Shown here piece after piece: positions 25,611 through 33,140 of a stretch of 33,140 bases of DNA. The stretch is from Nostoc indistinguendum CM1-VF10 (GTDB taxonomy: Bacteria > Cyanobacteriota > Cyanobacteriia > Cyanobacteriales > Nostocaceae). Made by a program: the position numbers and the translations under genes. The notes under the pieces are model-generated. The model was given only the letters and a program-made list of their open reading frames with translations, made no database searches and was not told where the DNA came from. Each line of letters opens with the position of its first letter. The stretch's first letter is position 1. The stretch is taken from contig JAHHHS010000079.1 in assembly GCA_019359215.1 (NCBI GenBank), positions 1 to 33,140 on the forward strand. Reading direction: 5' to 3'.

Positions 25611-26291
25611 TCACTCAAACAATCGACCATCTTCTAAACAGAGAATGCGATCGGCAATATCGAAAATGCGGTTATCATGAGTTACTATTAAAATTGCACA
25701 GTCTTGTTTTTTTGCTAGTCGTTGAATGAGTTCTACAACATCCCGACCTGTTTTTTTATCCAAGGCAGATGTTGGTTCGTCTGCCAAAATTAGTTTAGGT
25801 TGACTAACAAGAGCACGAGCAATTGCTACTCTTTGTTTTTGTCCTCCAGAGAGTTGATTGGGATAAGCATCAATATGATTGCCAAGTCCTACAGCTTCTA
25901 AAATTTCCTGCGATTTATAGATGGCTTCTTGCCTTGAAAAGTGTTGATGTAAAGCTATAGACATTTGTACATTTTGACAGGCTGTTAATGAATTTAATAA
26001 ATTGTGAGATTGAAAAATAAATCCAATTTGTTTTCGCAATCCCTGTAATTGAATACTTGTTGCTCTATATAGTTCATGACTTAATACTTTCAAACTACCT
26101 TCCTGAACTGAACGCAATCCCCCCATCAATGTCAACAAGGTTGTTTTTCCAGAACCTGAAGGTCCAGCCATGATGATAATATCACCGACTTTAATATCTG
26201 TAGATATTTCATACAAAATCTGCTTTCGCAGTTGTCCTGTTCCGTAATAATGATTAATGTTTTTGGCTAATATTACTGATTTTGATTGCAT
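25611..26291 (-). CDS. devA: DevA-type ABC exporter ATP-binding protein
   Basis: A 226-residue ATPase that would power the exporter encoded with it. I start at ATG 26291 (MQSKSVILAKNINHYYGTG), a family-like beginning; the frame is open to a TTG at 26324. The motifs are complete: Walker A GPSGSGKTT, Q-loop FIFQSHNLL, signature LSGGQKQR, Walker B LILADEPTSALD and H-loop VTHD. It resembles the MacB/LolD/DevA group. It is the last gene of the operon, about 50 bp after the second permease. In heterocyst-forming relatives, DevBCA moves glycolipids across the envelope with a TolC-like outer membrane partner encoded elsewhere; the substrate here is not known. Confidence 0.88.
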   Translation of the reverse strand: MQSKSVILAKNINHYYGTGQLRKQILYEISTDIKVGDIIIMAGPSGSGKTTLLTLMGGLRSVQEGSLKVLSHELYRATSIQLQGLRKQIGFIFQSHNLLNSLTACQNVQMSIALHQHFSRQEAIYKSQEILEAVGLGNHIDAYPNQLSGGQKQRVAIARALVSQPKLILADEPTSALDKKTGRDVVELIQRLAKKQDCAILIVTHDNRIFDIADRILCLEDGRLFE

Positions 26292-26338
26292 AATAGTGAA
26301 AAAATAAATCAAATTTAATTCCAAAACTAAGCCGAAAC

Positions 26339-27526
26339 TTAAAACTTTTGCCCATAAAGTTCAGCCGGGTCAAGATTATGCAGTCTTCTGCTAGCAATTA
26401 GACTTGCAAGTATACACATACAAATTGTTAATAGTAACACTGATAGAATTGCATTCAAACTCATCTGCATTAATAAACCTGTTACGTTAGCAATTAATTT
26501 ATATATTAATACACTCAGAGAAAAGCCTGGCACAAAACCCAGAAATGACATCACTATTGACTCTATAAAAATAATATTTTGAAGATATAAAGTAGAATAA
26601 CCCATCGCTTTGAGAGTAGCGTATTGCGGTAGATTATTATTAATATCTGTATAAATAATATTGTAAACAATAATCATACCGACGATAAAACCAATTATTT
26701 TCCCTAAACCAAACACGAAACCAACAGAAGTTGTCTGATTCCAGTGTTTTAGTTCTCTTTGAATAAAATCTTGTTTATCAAAAACTTTAATATCTTGAGG
26801 AAGAGATTTATTCAGACTTTTAACTAAACTATTAATATTAGTTCCATATTTAAGTTTGATTAAACCTAAATCGACTTTATCTAGAGAAGAACGAATCTTT
26901 GCCGAAAAGCCAGATGGACGTTCGGCAAATATCCGCAGGAAGTTCTGATCACTCATAATGAGGTTTCCCTCGGTAACATAATCCGCGCCTAATTCAAACG
27001 TACCAATTATTTGAATTTGACGATTCGATAGTTCTGCAATCACCCCTTTATCCATATAACCATAAACTTTAAAAGATTTTTTATCAGCTAATAGCGTATT
27101 TGGAAGATGTAAGTTGTCTACTGAGTTTTGAACATCAGGAATAAGAAACACCACATCAGCAGGATTGAATGCAAAAACTCTAATAGAACGTTCTTTTGTA
27201 TCTTTAAGATTTTTCCAAATTCCCATTGTGATATATAATGGATAAGTAGCTTCTACACCTTGAAAACCTTTTGCTTGATATAACCTAATTTTTTGAAAAC
27301 TTTGCTCAATATAGCTGGCATATCGTGACCGATTAACCATGATTAAGTCGGCATTTAATTTTTGAATAAATTTAATATTACTATTTAATAATCCCTCTTG
27401 AAAACCTTGCTGTAAAAACATGAATGAAACAGCAAATGCAATGGCAAGAAATGCAGCTAAAAATCGTTTTTTGTTATGATATATATTTTGCCAAGCAACA
27501 AGTAATATTAATATCAACAATTGCAT
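26339..27526 (-). CDS. devC: DevC-type ABC exporter permease (second copy)
   Basis: A 395-residue permease of the DevC/MacB type: N-terminal membrane helix (AAFLAIAFAVSFMFLQQGF), a large periplasmic domain (about 50-260), and three C-terminal helices around 270-295 (GFIVGMIIVYNIIYTDINNN), 310-340 and 355-375, with the DevC hallmark QYATLKAMGYS and the ending DPAELYGQ. It lies between the first permease (37 bp upstream) and the ATPase. It is clearly a paralogue of the gene at 27564-28721, not a recent duplicate, so the pair may form a heterodimeric channel. Confidence 0.88.
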   Translation of the reverse strand: MQLLILILLVAWQNIYHNKKRFLAAFLAIAFAVSFMFLQQGFQEGLLNSNIKFIQKLNADLIMVNRSRYASYIEQSFQKIRLYQAKGFQGVEATYPLYITMGIWKNLKDTKERSIRVFAFNPADVVFLIPDVQNSVDNLHLPNTLLADKKSFKVYGYMDKGVIAELSNRQIQIIGTFELGADYVTEGNLIMSDQNFLRIFAERPSGFSAKIRSSLDKVDLGLIKLKYGTNINSLVKSLNKSLPQDIKVFDKQDFIQRELKHWNQTTSVGFVFGLGKIIGFIVGMIIVYNIIYTDINNNLPQYATLKAMGYSTLYLQNIIFIESIVMSFLGFVPGFSLSVLIYKLIANVTGLLMQMSLNAILSVLLLTICMCILASLIASRRLHNLDPAELYGQKF

Positions 27527-27563
27527 ATTTTTTTGAATAAAATTAAAATTTATAAATTAAAAT

Positions 27564-28721
27564 TTAAAAAATACTAGCAGGGTCTTCAACTAAAACTTTA
27601 CGCAAAGCAATAATACCAGATAAACAACACATAATTAGGCTTGAGAAAAATACAAAAATTACCTTATCTAAGGTTAAATATATTGGTAATTTTGTTACTT
27701 CATAAATTATTTTGTATAGTAATGAAGCGATAAAAAGTGCGGGAATAAAGCCTATACTTGACATCAAAACAGCTTGTTTAAGGACTACTAAAGATAAGTA
27801 GTAATTTGTATACCCAATTGCCTTTAAAGTTGCATACTCGTGAAGATGTTCTGTCACGTCTACATTCAAGATTTGAAAAATAATGACAATGCCAACAACG
27901 AAAGCGGCAACAGCACTAATACTCAAAACTAACCCAGTAAAAGTAGAAAGAATGAAGTATTTTTGATCGCGATTTTCAGCTTCACTACGGCTCTTGACTT
28001 CGATATTTTTGGGCAGTAATTGGCGAAGATTGCTGATAACAGTATTAATGTTGGTATTAGGTTCAACTGTAATCAAACCTAAGCTAACATCATCGAGAGA
28101 ACGCCCAGTTGAAAAACGAATAAAATTTTGGTCATTCATAATGACGCTTCCATCTGCTCGTAAACTGTTACTTATGCTAAAAGAACCGACAATTTGTATT
28201 TTTCTGTCTGCCAGTTCTGTCTTTAGACCGACTGTTTGAGAACCGAAATCATTGCGAGATAAACGACTCATTAGCACTGTATCTTGGCGTTGTAATGCTG
28301 TAATATATTCGTAGACTTCTGGAATTTTTAATACTTGGTCGCGAAGATTAAAACCTAACACTAAAATTTGACGAGTCTGATGCGTTTGTGGATTGCGCCA
28401 TGCGAAGAATGATGTATAAAATGGCATTGCAGATGCTACGCCTTTAATTCCTTGAGCTTGATATAAACGTTGTCGCGAAAAAGGTTGTGTGAATGTAGCC
28501 TCTAAAGATTTAGATGAAATTAAAACAATATCAAAGTTGAGATTGTCATAAATCAAGGTAGCTGATTTTAAAACAGCGCTAAACAAGCCAAGCTGCATAA
28601 AAATTAGAGCTACAGTAAAGCAAATAGCTGATATCGCTACAATGAGACGGCCTTTTACATGAATTAAATTCAACCAAGCTAAGGGAGGACCTCCCCAGTC
28701 TCTTTTCCTATGGTGAATCAT
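27564..28721 (-). CDS. devC: DevC-type ABC exporter permease (first copy)
   Basis: A 385-residue permease with the same plan as its downstream paralogue: helix near residues 27-50 (LIVAISAICFTVALIFMQLG), periplasmic domain with FDIVLISSKS, and three C-terminal helices, with HEYATLKAIGYTNYYL and the end VEDPASIF. The start at ATG 28721 overlaps the end of the DevB-type gene by 14 nt and has GGAG 8 nt upstream, showing coupling to the membrane fusion protein. Most devBCA operons have one permease, so two in tandem is a variation. Confidence 0.88.
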   Translation of the reverse strand: MIHHRKRDWGGPPLAWLNLIHVKGRLIVAISAICFTVALIFMQLGLFSAVLKSATLIYDNLNFDIVLISSKSLEATFTQPFSRQRLYQAQGIKGVASAMPFYTSFFAWRNPQTHQTRQILVLGFNLRDQVLKIPEVYEYITALQRQDTVLMSRLSRNDFGSQTVGLKTELADRKIQIVGSFSISNSLRADGSVIMNDQNFIRFSTGRSLDDVSLGLITVEPNTNINTVISNLRQLLPKNIEVKSRSEAENRDQKYFILSTFTGLVLSISAVAAFVVGIVIIFQILNVDVTEHLHEYATLKAIGYTNYYLSLVVLKQAVLMSSIGFIPALFIASLLYKIIYEVTKLPIYLTLDKVIFVFFSSLIMCCLSGIIALRKVLVEDPASIF

Positions 28722-29895
28722 TTTGCTGCACTCCAGGAGAAGTTAAATCAATTGCTACATCCACTTGTAGCTGACTAAAATTAGATGCTAATTTACTTTC
28801 TGCTAAACGAATTTTTACCTCGACCACACGAGCATCTGATTTTGCTGTTGGATCATCACCGATGATATTATTTTTAAATACTAGCCGACCAATTTGTGAT
28901 ACCTTACCTGTCAAAGGTTGAGCAAAAGCAGTACTTGTTATAGTTGCTTGCTGTCCAAGTTTAATTGCACTAACATCAGTTTCATAAACTTCTGCCACAG
29001 CATACATTGTTTGGGTATTACCTAGTTTTAAAATCCCTTGTTGAGAAATTGCTTCCCCTGGATAAGCAAAAATTTTCAAAATTTGACCGTTTCTCGGCGA
29101 ACGAATGATCATACGTTGAAGTCGTGCTTCTGCTAATTTTAATTGCTGTATGGTAGACTTTAAGCCACTATGACTTTTTACTTTTAAAAAATTAACTTTA
29201 GCTTGACTTAGATCTATTCTCGCTTTTTGAATGTTAGTATCGCGGCTTTTAATTAATTGATTTAAAGTTTCTTTTGCTTGATTTAAATTTTCTTGAGCGC
29301 TACTAACTGCTAACTTTTTTTCATCAAAAGTTTGTTGCGAAATCGCACCGTCATAATAAAGCTTTTGAAAACGCGAGCGTACCTGAATTGCATTCGCTAA
29401 TTCTGCTTCTAAGCGTCGCACAATAGCTTGTTGAGATTCAATTTGTAATAACTGCGGTTGATCGACTTGCTGAATCTGTGCTTGAGCTTGATTAATTTGC
29501 ACACGGCTTGTCAGAGTATCTGTTTCAATCCGCTCTTTTATTTCCGCTAATTGACTTGCAGCTAAATCGCGTTCTTGTAGTTGTTCATTATAACTTTCGG
29601 TGAAAGCAATAATTTGTCCAGTTTTAACAAAGCTACCCTCAGAAATCTCTAAACGAGCAATCCTTTCTCCCAATTGACCAGTCACCGAAATAATCTCACC
29701 TTCTGGCTCCAAACGCCCAAGTGCTACAACTTTTATTCTTTGGGGACTTGGTGATTCTTCATTTTGAATGTTAGTATGACTATAAATTTTGGGGATAATA
29801 TATCCAGCTAAGATACTAAGTAAAGCCAAGAAGCATAGTACCGGAATCAGACGAATGTAAGAGGATTTTAATATTTCTGCTTTACTAATCTTCAT
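28708..29895 (-). CDS. devB: DevB-type membrane fusion protein (HlyD family)
   Basis: A 395-residue periplasmic adaptor from ATG 29895 (MKISKAEILK); a TTG at 29910 is the only start further upstream and is less likely. It has an N-terminal membrane anchor (LIPVLCFLALLSILAGYIIP), a first lipoyl half (VVALGRLEPEGEIISVTGQL, GSFVKTGQIIAF), a long helical hairpin of Gln/Ala/Leu-rich coiled coil (about residues 110-250), a second lipoyl half (MIIRSPRNGQILKIFAYPGE) and beta-barrel and membrane-proximal parts. The RLEPEGE and IRSPRNGQILKI motifs are typical of DevB. It is the first gene of the operon and would bridge the permeases to an outer-membrane TolC-type channel. Confidence 0.9.
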   Translation of the reverse strand: MKISKAEILKSSYIRLIPVLCFLALLSILAGYIIPKIYSHTNIQNEESPSPQRIKVVALGRLEPEGEIISVTGQLGERIARLEISEGSFVKTGQIIAFTESYNEQLQERDLAASQLAEIKERIETDTLTSRVQINQAQAQIQQVDQPQLLQIESQQAIVRRLEAELANAIQVRSRFQKLYYDGAISQQTFDEKKLAVSSAQENLNQAKETLNQLIKSRDTNIQKARIDLSQAKVNFLKVKSHSGLKSTIQQLKLAEARLQRMIIRSPRNGQILKIFAYPGEAISQQGILKLGNTQTMYAVAEVYETDVSAIKLGQQATITSTAFAQPLTGKVSQIGRLVFKNNIIGDDPTAKSDARVVEVKIRLAESKLASNFSQLQVDVAIDLTSPGVQQNDSP

Positions 29896-29925
29896 ACGGG
29901 AGCATCCCAATTTTGCAAAAAAAAC

Positions 29926-29984
29926 GTAGTGGGAGCCGGAAAGCTGCCTACTTTATTATCAAGCGAGCAAGATGCCCGCACTAC
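29926..29984. repeat. Nostoc-type short interspersed repeat
   Basis: Ends GTAGTG (29926-29931) and CACTAC (29979-29984) pair. Inside, on the minus strand, GCGGGCATCTTGCTCGC forms a small hairpin with one mismatch. Elements with GCGGGCATCTTGC cores occur in many copies in Nostoc-type genomes (recalled, not searched). It lies about 30 bp upstream of the DevB start, so it may affect that promoter. Confidence 0.65.
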
Positions 29985-30067
29985 AAAAATAAATAAATTT
30001 ATACATCTGGAATGCTCCCTCTTCATCTTAATCTATCGTCACATTTTTGGGATGTTTATGGAAAATA

Positions 30068-30319
30068 ATGCCGAGCATTGCTACAAAAGAGATTGGAAAA
30101 GAAGCGTACAGGGTTCTCTTTGTCATACTCGAAAACGTCGAGTATGGTCTTTTCTCGGAAGTTACTCCTGTTGCGATCGCAAGGATTTTGGAATGTGATC
30201 CCTCATCCGTGAAACGGGCCGTGAGAACTCTTACCGAAAAGGGCATCATCAGGAAACGGCACGCCTCACGGAAACTTATCGGGTACGAGGTGCTGGGCAA
30301 TTTTCAGATGGACGGTTAA
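30068..30319 (+). CDS. Small winged-helix DNA-binding protein, possibly replication-related
   Basis: An 83-residue protein from ATG 30068 (MPSIATKEIGKEAYRVLFVI); upstream TTG (30047) is a less likely start. The order helix (EAYRVLFVILENV), HTH (TPVAIARILECDPSSVKRAVRTLTEKGII) and basic wing (RKRHASRKLIGYEVLGNF) matches a winged helix. The pattern resembles the C-terminal wHTH of small plasmid replication proteins of the RepL type, but MarR-like regulators look alike. A HIP1 octamer GCGATCGC lies in the gene. The region is more GC-rich than the neighbouring operons. Confidence 0.6.
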   Translation: MPSIATKEIGKEAYRVLFVILENVEYGLFSEVTPVAIARILECDPSSVKRAVRTLTEKGIIRKRHASRKLIGYEVLGNFQMDG

Positions 30320-30389
30320 TTGACGACGTGAAGTGGAAGATAGTGAATAGAGAACTCGTCGCTCACTTGATTGAATCTACTCGATTATT

Positions 30390-31049
30390 CTATGAGCCAA
30401 GGGTTTTTAAAGGTTGAACCTCGTCAAAATCTGATTTCCCGAAGTTCCTTCTCCGGGCCGGCGAGAGCATGGCAAGCGATGCCACGGCTCCTCGTACCTG
30501 GTCGTCTCGCACCTCGAGGTACTTGTGAAGTTCCTCCAAAGTGCGATGCCCTGAGATTTCCTGAATGACTCGAAGGGGGATGCCTGCGTTCGACATCTGC
30601 GTGAGCGCCGTGCGCCGGAAGCTGTGAGAACTGACCCCTTCGATGCCAGCTCGTCGGCAGGCCCGCCGAAGTAGCCACATGGCGGAATCCTTGTGAAGGT
30701 AACTATCCTTTCGCGGCCCCACCTCGTTTCCTGGGAATAGCCATAGTGAATCCGTGCGAGGGGTGTACACTTCCAATCGGTACCGCAAATCCTCAATAAC
30801 CGGAACGGCTCTCGTTGCAAGTTTCCCCTTTGTATTACCTTTGCGGAAGGTGATTTCCGCTCGCACCCTTCCCTTCATGTCGTACACATCCCGCTTTGCA
30901 AGGGTAACCGCTTCATTTACACGACACGCGGAAAAGAGCATGACGGCGTAGAGCGCGCGATCTCTTTCGTTCGAGTACGCTTCGTCAAAGATAATTTCGA
31001 TTTCTTCGGGAGTGAGGATTTTGGAACGGCCGTGACGGTCTATCTTCAA
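30390..31049 (-). CDS. Tyrosine recombinase/integrase, catalytic domain type
   Basis: A ~219-residue integrase lacking a separate N-terminal arm-binding domain, as in compact cyanobacterial enzymes. The catalytic set is complete: Arg in FSACRVNEA, Lys in FRKGNTKGKLATR, HSFRRT (H-x-x-R), SGHRTLEELHKYLEV (GH and nucleophile Tyr). The start is uncertain: I use TTG at 31049 because it gives KIDRHGRSKILTPEEI, a family-like beginning; the frame is open to TTG 31079, and no ATG or clear ribosome binding site is present. The sequence is GC-richer than its surroundings, suggesting transfer. It could mark the edge of an integrative unit. The nearby winged-helix gene points towards it and the two converge. 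Confidence 0.8.
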   Translation of the reverse strand: MKIDRHGRSKILTPEEIEIIFDEAYSNERDRALYAVMLFSACRVNEAVTLAKRDVYDMKGRVRAEITFRKGNTKGKLATRAVPVIEDLRYRLEVYTPRTDSLWLFPGNEVGPRKDSYLHKDSAMWLLRRACRRAGIEGVSSHSFRRTALTQMSNAGIPLRVIQEISGHRTLEELHKYLEVRDDQVRGAVASLAMLSPARRRNFGKSDFDEVQPLKTLGS

Positions 31050-31569
31050 TGAGAAGTACAATAACGCGACAACTCTCAATTATCTCGCAAAATCCCCTTG
31101 CTGGATCTGCAACGTCCCCTTTTTTCAGAAACGGAAATTATTTGCTTCGTAAACACATTGAGGCATCTACGCCGAAAGTGTGGCTTACAAAGTCCTGGAC
31201 TAACACGAAATCAGTAAGTGTGCGTAGGAACCATTACAAATGAACCTTCCTTTTCTGATGAAAGCCTCAAGCTACCAAATGTGGCTTGGGGCTCTCATTG
31301 GGTGACTTTTACATCACACTAGAACTTATACCATTGCGGCATTTTCCTCAAAGTCTACACACTCGAATTCGGCAGTAGAGGCGGGTTCTTCAATTATCCC
31401 TTCGTCGAATAATATGTCTAAGTGACTCCTTAGACCCGTTTCGACCGAGGAAATTACTTCCGTCCAATGCTAAATTCGTTAATTTTTAGTCTTCTCAACC
31501 ATTTTATCGAGTTTTAAAACACGCCCTATGTCACCTAAGTTTTGTCAGTCAATCAGACGGCTGATATGC
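31050..31569. other. Intergenic stretch with a hairpin and a start-less coding remnant
   Basis: About 520 bp. The hairpin AGCCTCAAGC (31263-31272) / GCTTGGGGCT (31284-31293) pairs over 10 bp with one G-U. A plus-strand frame at 31049-31243 has no family resemblance. The remnant at 31326-31469 is listed separately. No promoter is evident. Confidence 0.45.
31326..31469 (-). pseudogene. Start-less protein remnant, possibly the end of a regulator/antitoxin-like gene
   Basis: On the minus strand an open frame from 31469 to a TAA at 31326-31328 reads EVISSVETGLRSHLDILF, DEGIIEEPAS and TAEFECVDFEENA, then stops. The composition is convincingly protein-like (acidic, amphipathic), but a TAG precedes it and there is no ATG, GTG or TTG early in the frame. 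It is likely the 3' remainder of a broken gene. The family is unknown; the acidic short tail is only reminiscent of antitoxins. Confidence 0.3.
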
Positions 31570-32052
31570 TCATCGAAAGAGAAGTTCTCCCCCAATTGGC
31601 TGATTCCCTATCGTGCTCTGTATTACTGCTGGACAAGAGTTGATCTGGTTTCCAGTAAATGTAAAAAGTTTACCAAGTTGATTTATGCCATTACCATTTA
31701 CTAATCGAGATCCTGCGCCGAATGGACCAGGTCGTTCTTCCCCACTTATGCCTACGGAAGGATTAAATGGACCTCTTGAGACAGCTTGCCACCTAAAGGG
31801 ATTAGTACCTTGAGGTCTCCTAGAACCAAAAGTGAACTCAACTGGTGCTCCATCAATTGCTAAAGTATTGGTATTGTCAAACTCAAAACAGGCCTGAGTA
31901 GTACCCCCGCCTACCTCTGTAATTGTGACTAAGTAATTTTTTCCGGCTACTTGTGCCTTTGCTTCTGCGGCAAAAACTACCATTCCTCCAACAAAACAGA
32001 CTAAGGCAAAACTGTTTTGTAATAATCTATTGCGTAAACTTATAGTTTTCAT
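31570..32052 (-). CDS. Small secreted protein of unknown function
   Basis: A 160-residue protein from ATG 32052, with GGAG 10 nt upstream. A clear Sec signal peptide (basic RNRLLQ, hydrophobic NSFALVCFVGGMVVFAA, cleavage after AEAKA) leads to a mature part of about 130 residues rich in Gly, Asn, Thr and Phe. The mature part has a beta-like pattern (KNYLVTITEVGGG, ACFEFDNTNT) and two Cys (ACFEF, NSCPAV) that could form a disulfide. No family is recognised. It stands alone, with GC-rich mobile remnants to its right. Confidence 0.75.
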   Translation of the reverse strand: MKTISLRNRLLQNSFALVCFVGGMVVFAAEAKAQVAGKNYLVTITEVGGGTTQACFEFDNTNTLAIDGAPVEFTFGSRRPQGTNPFRWQAVSRGPFNPSVGISGEERPGPFGAGSRLVNGNGINQLGKLFTFTGNQINSCPAVIQSTIGNQPIGGELLFR

Positions 32053-32376
32053 TTCCAATGTTCTCCGTTATTGCCCTTCACTTTCCAATAGATTCTGTTG
32101 TAATTGAGCAAGTGTTAAACAATTTAAAAAAGGTATATTTTCAAGACTTTTAGAACTACTACTTGTGGTGAAGTTCTATTTCAAGAGGTACACAAACTGA
32201 TAATTTCCTCTTTTTTTCCTAGCAATACTTGTTTGCTTACGTGTTCTTTTACAGTACCCCCCCCGGGGGATTTCTGCCAAGCAAACAGCATTAGTTGTTA
32301 CAAAAAATAATGGCTCTTCCGGCTTTTGTGTGAGGCGGAGCAGAGGAAAAGGGATATAATACCCCGGTTCTCTACG
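32053..32376. other. Intergenic region with a G/C homopolymer palindrome
   Basis: About 320 bp with no supported gene. It contains the run CCCCCCCCGGGGG near 32257-32269 and AT-rich DNA that should include the leftward promoter of the secreted-protein gene; I cannot place it. Confidence 0.4.
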
Positions 32377-32701
32377 CTAACATGCATAGATTATTACCAG
32401 GTATCTACCAATAGACTGACATTCCGAGAGGTCAATCTGCTCAAGTTCGAGGAGTTCCTGCGCGATCGTGTTGGCGAGTCTCTCGAAGAAGCCCGTCTTG
32501 ACCAGATGCAGATAGCATCGATTCACGGTAGATCTCGGGGGGGAAGCACTCCGGTAACGCGGACCACTGCGACCCTGTTCGTAGCAGCCAGAACATCGCT
32601 TCCAAAAGCTCTCGCCACGTCCAGTCCGGAGTCCATCCCTTTGTTGCCGACGAAGGTCTTTCGCCCGGGGGAAATGACAAGGGCAGTATCAGCCCAAAGT
32701 G
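32377..32701 (-). pseudogene. IS5-type transposase remnant with a frame change in a C7 run
   Basis: In one frame the minus strand reads WTPDWTWRELLEAMFWLLRT and GSQWSALPECFPP, a typical IS5-family N-terminal segment. At the seven-C run (plus-strand G run near 32536-32543) the reading must shift by one base to continue as RSTVNRCYLHLVKTGFFERL and LELEQIDLSECQSIG, which again fits the family, before a stop at 32377-32379. The N-terminal start and the whole C-terminal catalytic part are missing, so this is a fragment. Some IS5 elements use programmed frameshifting, but truncation makes decay the simpler reading. The DNA is visibly GC-rich compared with the rest of the window. Confidence 0.6.
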
Positions 32702-33070
32702 CTATGGGGTTCGTCTCGAGGAGAATATCGGCTTGGAATCCCCGAAGAGACGGAGCCTTGGCATCGGTATTTTGGAGATACTCAATCACTTCCGCTTCCG
32801 GCATCAAGAGCACCCAGTAGAGTACCCCTGGAAGAAACGGCTCAAATTCCGATTCCAGGTCTCGCCGCATGTGCGGAGGCACTACCCGCGATCGCAGGAG
32901 TGTTCACAGCAGTCAATCAAGAGCTAATGAATAAATCCTCTCTTAAATGTGGCTGACTGTATACCTCCTAGCCCCTATTTGGTGCGAAAATAGACTTTCT
33001 CTACACCTATTTGGGCTAAAAGCCTCTCTATTCCTAGATATTGTGTCTGTGTCTGCTATTTGACTGATTG
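32702..33070. other. Region right of the transposase remnant, content unresolved
   Basis: The GC-rich part (to about 32900) is open in more than one frame. A minus-strand frame from 32882 gives PFLPGVLYWVLLMPEAEVIE and further protein-like residues but runs into the transposase remnant in another phase, so it is not called. The AT-richer part (32940-33070) contains the near-repeated phrase CCTATTTGG at about 32976 and 33006. HIP1 occurs near 32888. Confidence 0.35.
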
Positions 33071-33139
33071 CTACTTTAGTTTTTTGGCCAAGTTAGCTAA
33101 ACGAGTAATGCTAGAGCGAATGTTACCTGCTTCTTTGCG
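33071..33139 (-). CDS. C-terminal end of a gene entering from the right edge
   Basis: On the minus strand a frame open to the window edge ends RKEAGNIRSSITRLANLAKK LK then TAG at 33071-33073. The basic, helical, Leu/Ala-rich tail looks like a genuine C-terminus, but 22 codons are too few to name a family. Confidence 0.35.
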   Translation of the reverse strand, partial: RKEAGNIRSSITRLANLAKKLK

Positions 33140-33140
33140 A

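Noticed and set aside
31049..31243. 64-codon plus-strand frame
   Set aside because: Starts inside the integrase region on the opposite strand and shows no family-like or amphipathic pattern.
32326..32820. 164-codon plus-strand frame across the GC-rich region
   Set aside because: It is antisense to the IS5-type transposase segments, which have clear family resemblance; long open frames are expected by chance in GC-rich DNA.
32523..32882. 119-codon minus-strand frame
   Set aside because: Its second half overlaps the transposase remnant in another phase on the same strand; the first half might be coding but I cannot support it.
1..33140. CRISPR array, tRNA or rRNA genes
   Set aside because: No regularly spaced direct repeats with unique spacers outside the coding repeats, and no cloverleaf or rRNA-like sequence was noticed.

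Overview
The window looks like accessory DNA, most likely plasmid-borne, from a filamentous heterocyst-type (Nostoc-like) cyanobacterium. Evidence: GCGATCGC (HIP1) octamers are scattered through it; there is a DevB/DevC/DevA-type exporter operon; a PrimPol-DUF3987 replication-type protein; a PEP-CTERM protein; and a Nostoc-type short interspersed repeat. A MOBP-type relaxase with MobC and a ParA-like ATPase argue for a mobilizable plasmid, but an integrated element cannot be excluded.

Layout. 1-3468: leftward operon-like series of small unknown proteins, several membrane-associated, with tight spacing and good ribosome binding sites. 3469-3797: divergent control region with two near-identical operator-like repeats, one lying inside a leftward promoter, beside a Cro/CI-type regulator (3798-4037). 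4351-7527: large PrimPol/DUF3987 protein whose gene carries two clusters of a 9-bp iteron-like repeat. 7792-9848: leftward three-gene operon (coiled-coil membrane protein, ParA-like ATPase, basic/low-complexity accessory protein). 9849-10302: hairpin-rich region, probable oriT. 10303-13471: mobC and relaxase, the latter with seven 61-residue repeats. 13480-13607: long imperfect palindrome. 13780-14259: cupin protein. 15173-16657: complete ISAs1-family insertion sequence with 10-bp target duplications, inserted just 5' of a PEP-CTERM gene (16670-18070).

19175-23879 is a leftward AT-rich operon: dynamin-like GTPase, unknown helical protein, and a patatin-like phospholipase fused to a C-terminal CAP/SCP domain. 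This is the best candidate here for an undescribed system; a membrane-acting anti-phage role is my inference. It sits beside decayed mobility genes (an internally deleted tyrosine recombinase and a relaxase with an in-frame stop, 24038-25508).

25611-29895: devB-devC-devC-devA-type exporter operon with two tandem permeases. 30068-33140: a patchwork with a small winged-helix protein, an intact tyrosine recombinase, a start-less coding remnant, a small secreted protein, an IS5-type transposase remnant and the end of a gene entering from the right.

No tRNA, rRNA or CRISPR array was seen. All functional assignments come from reading motifs by eye; no database search was run.
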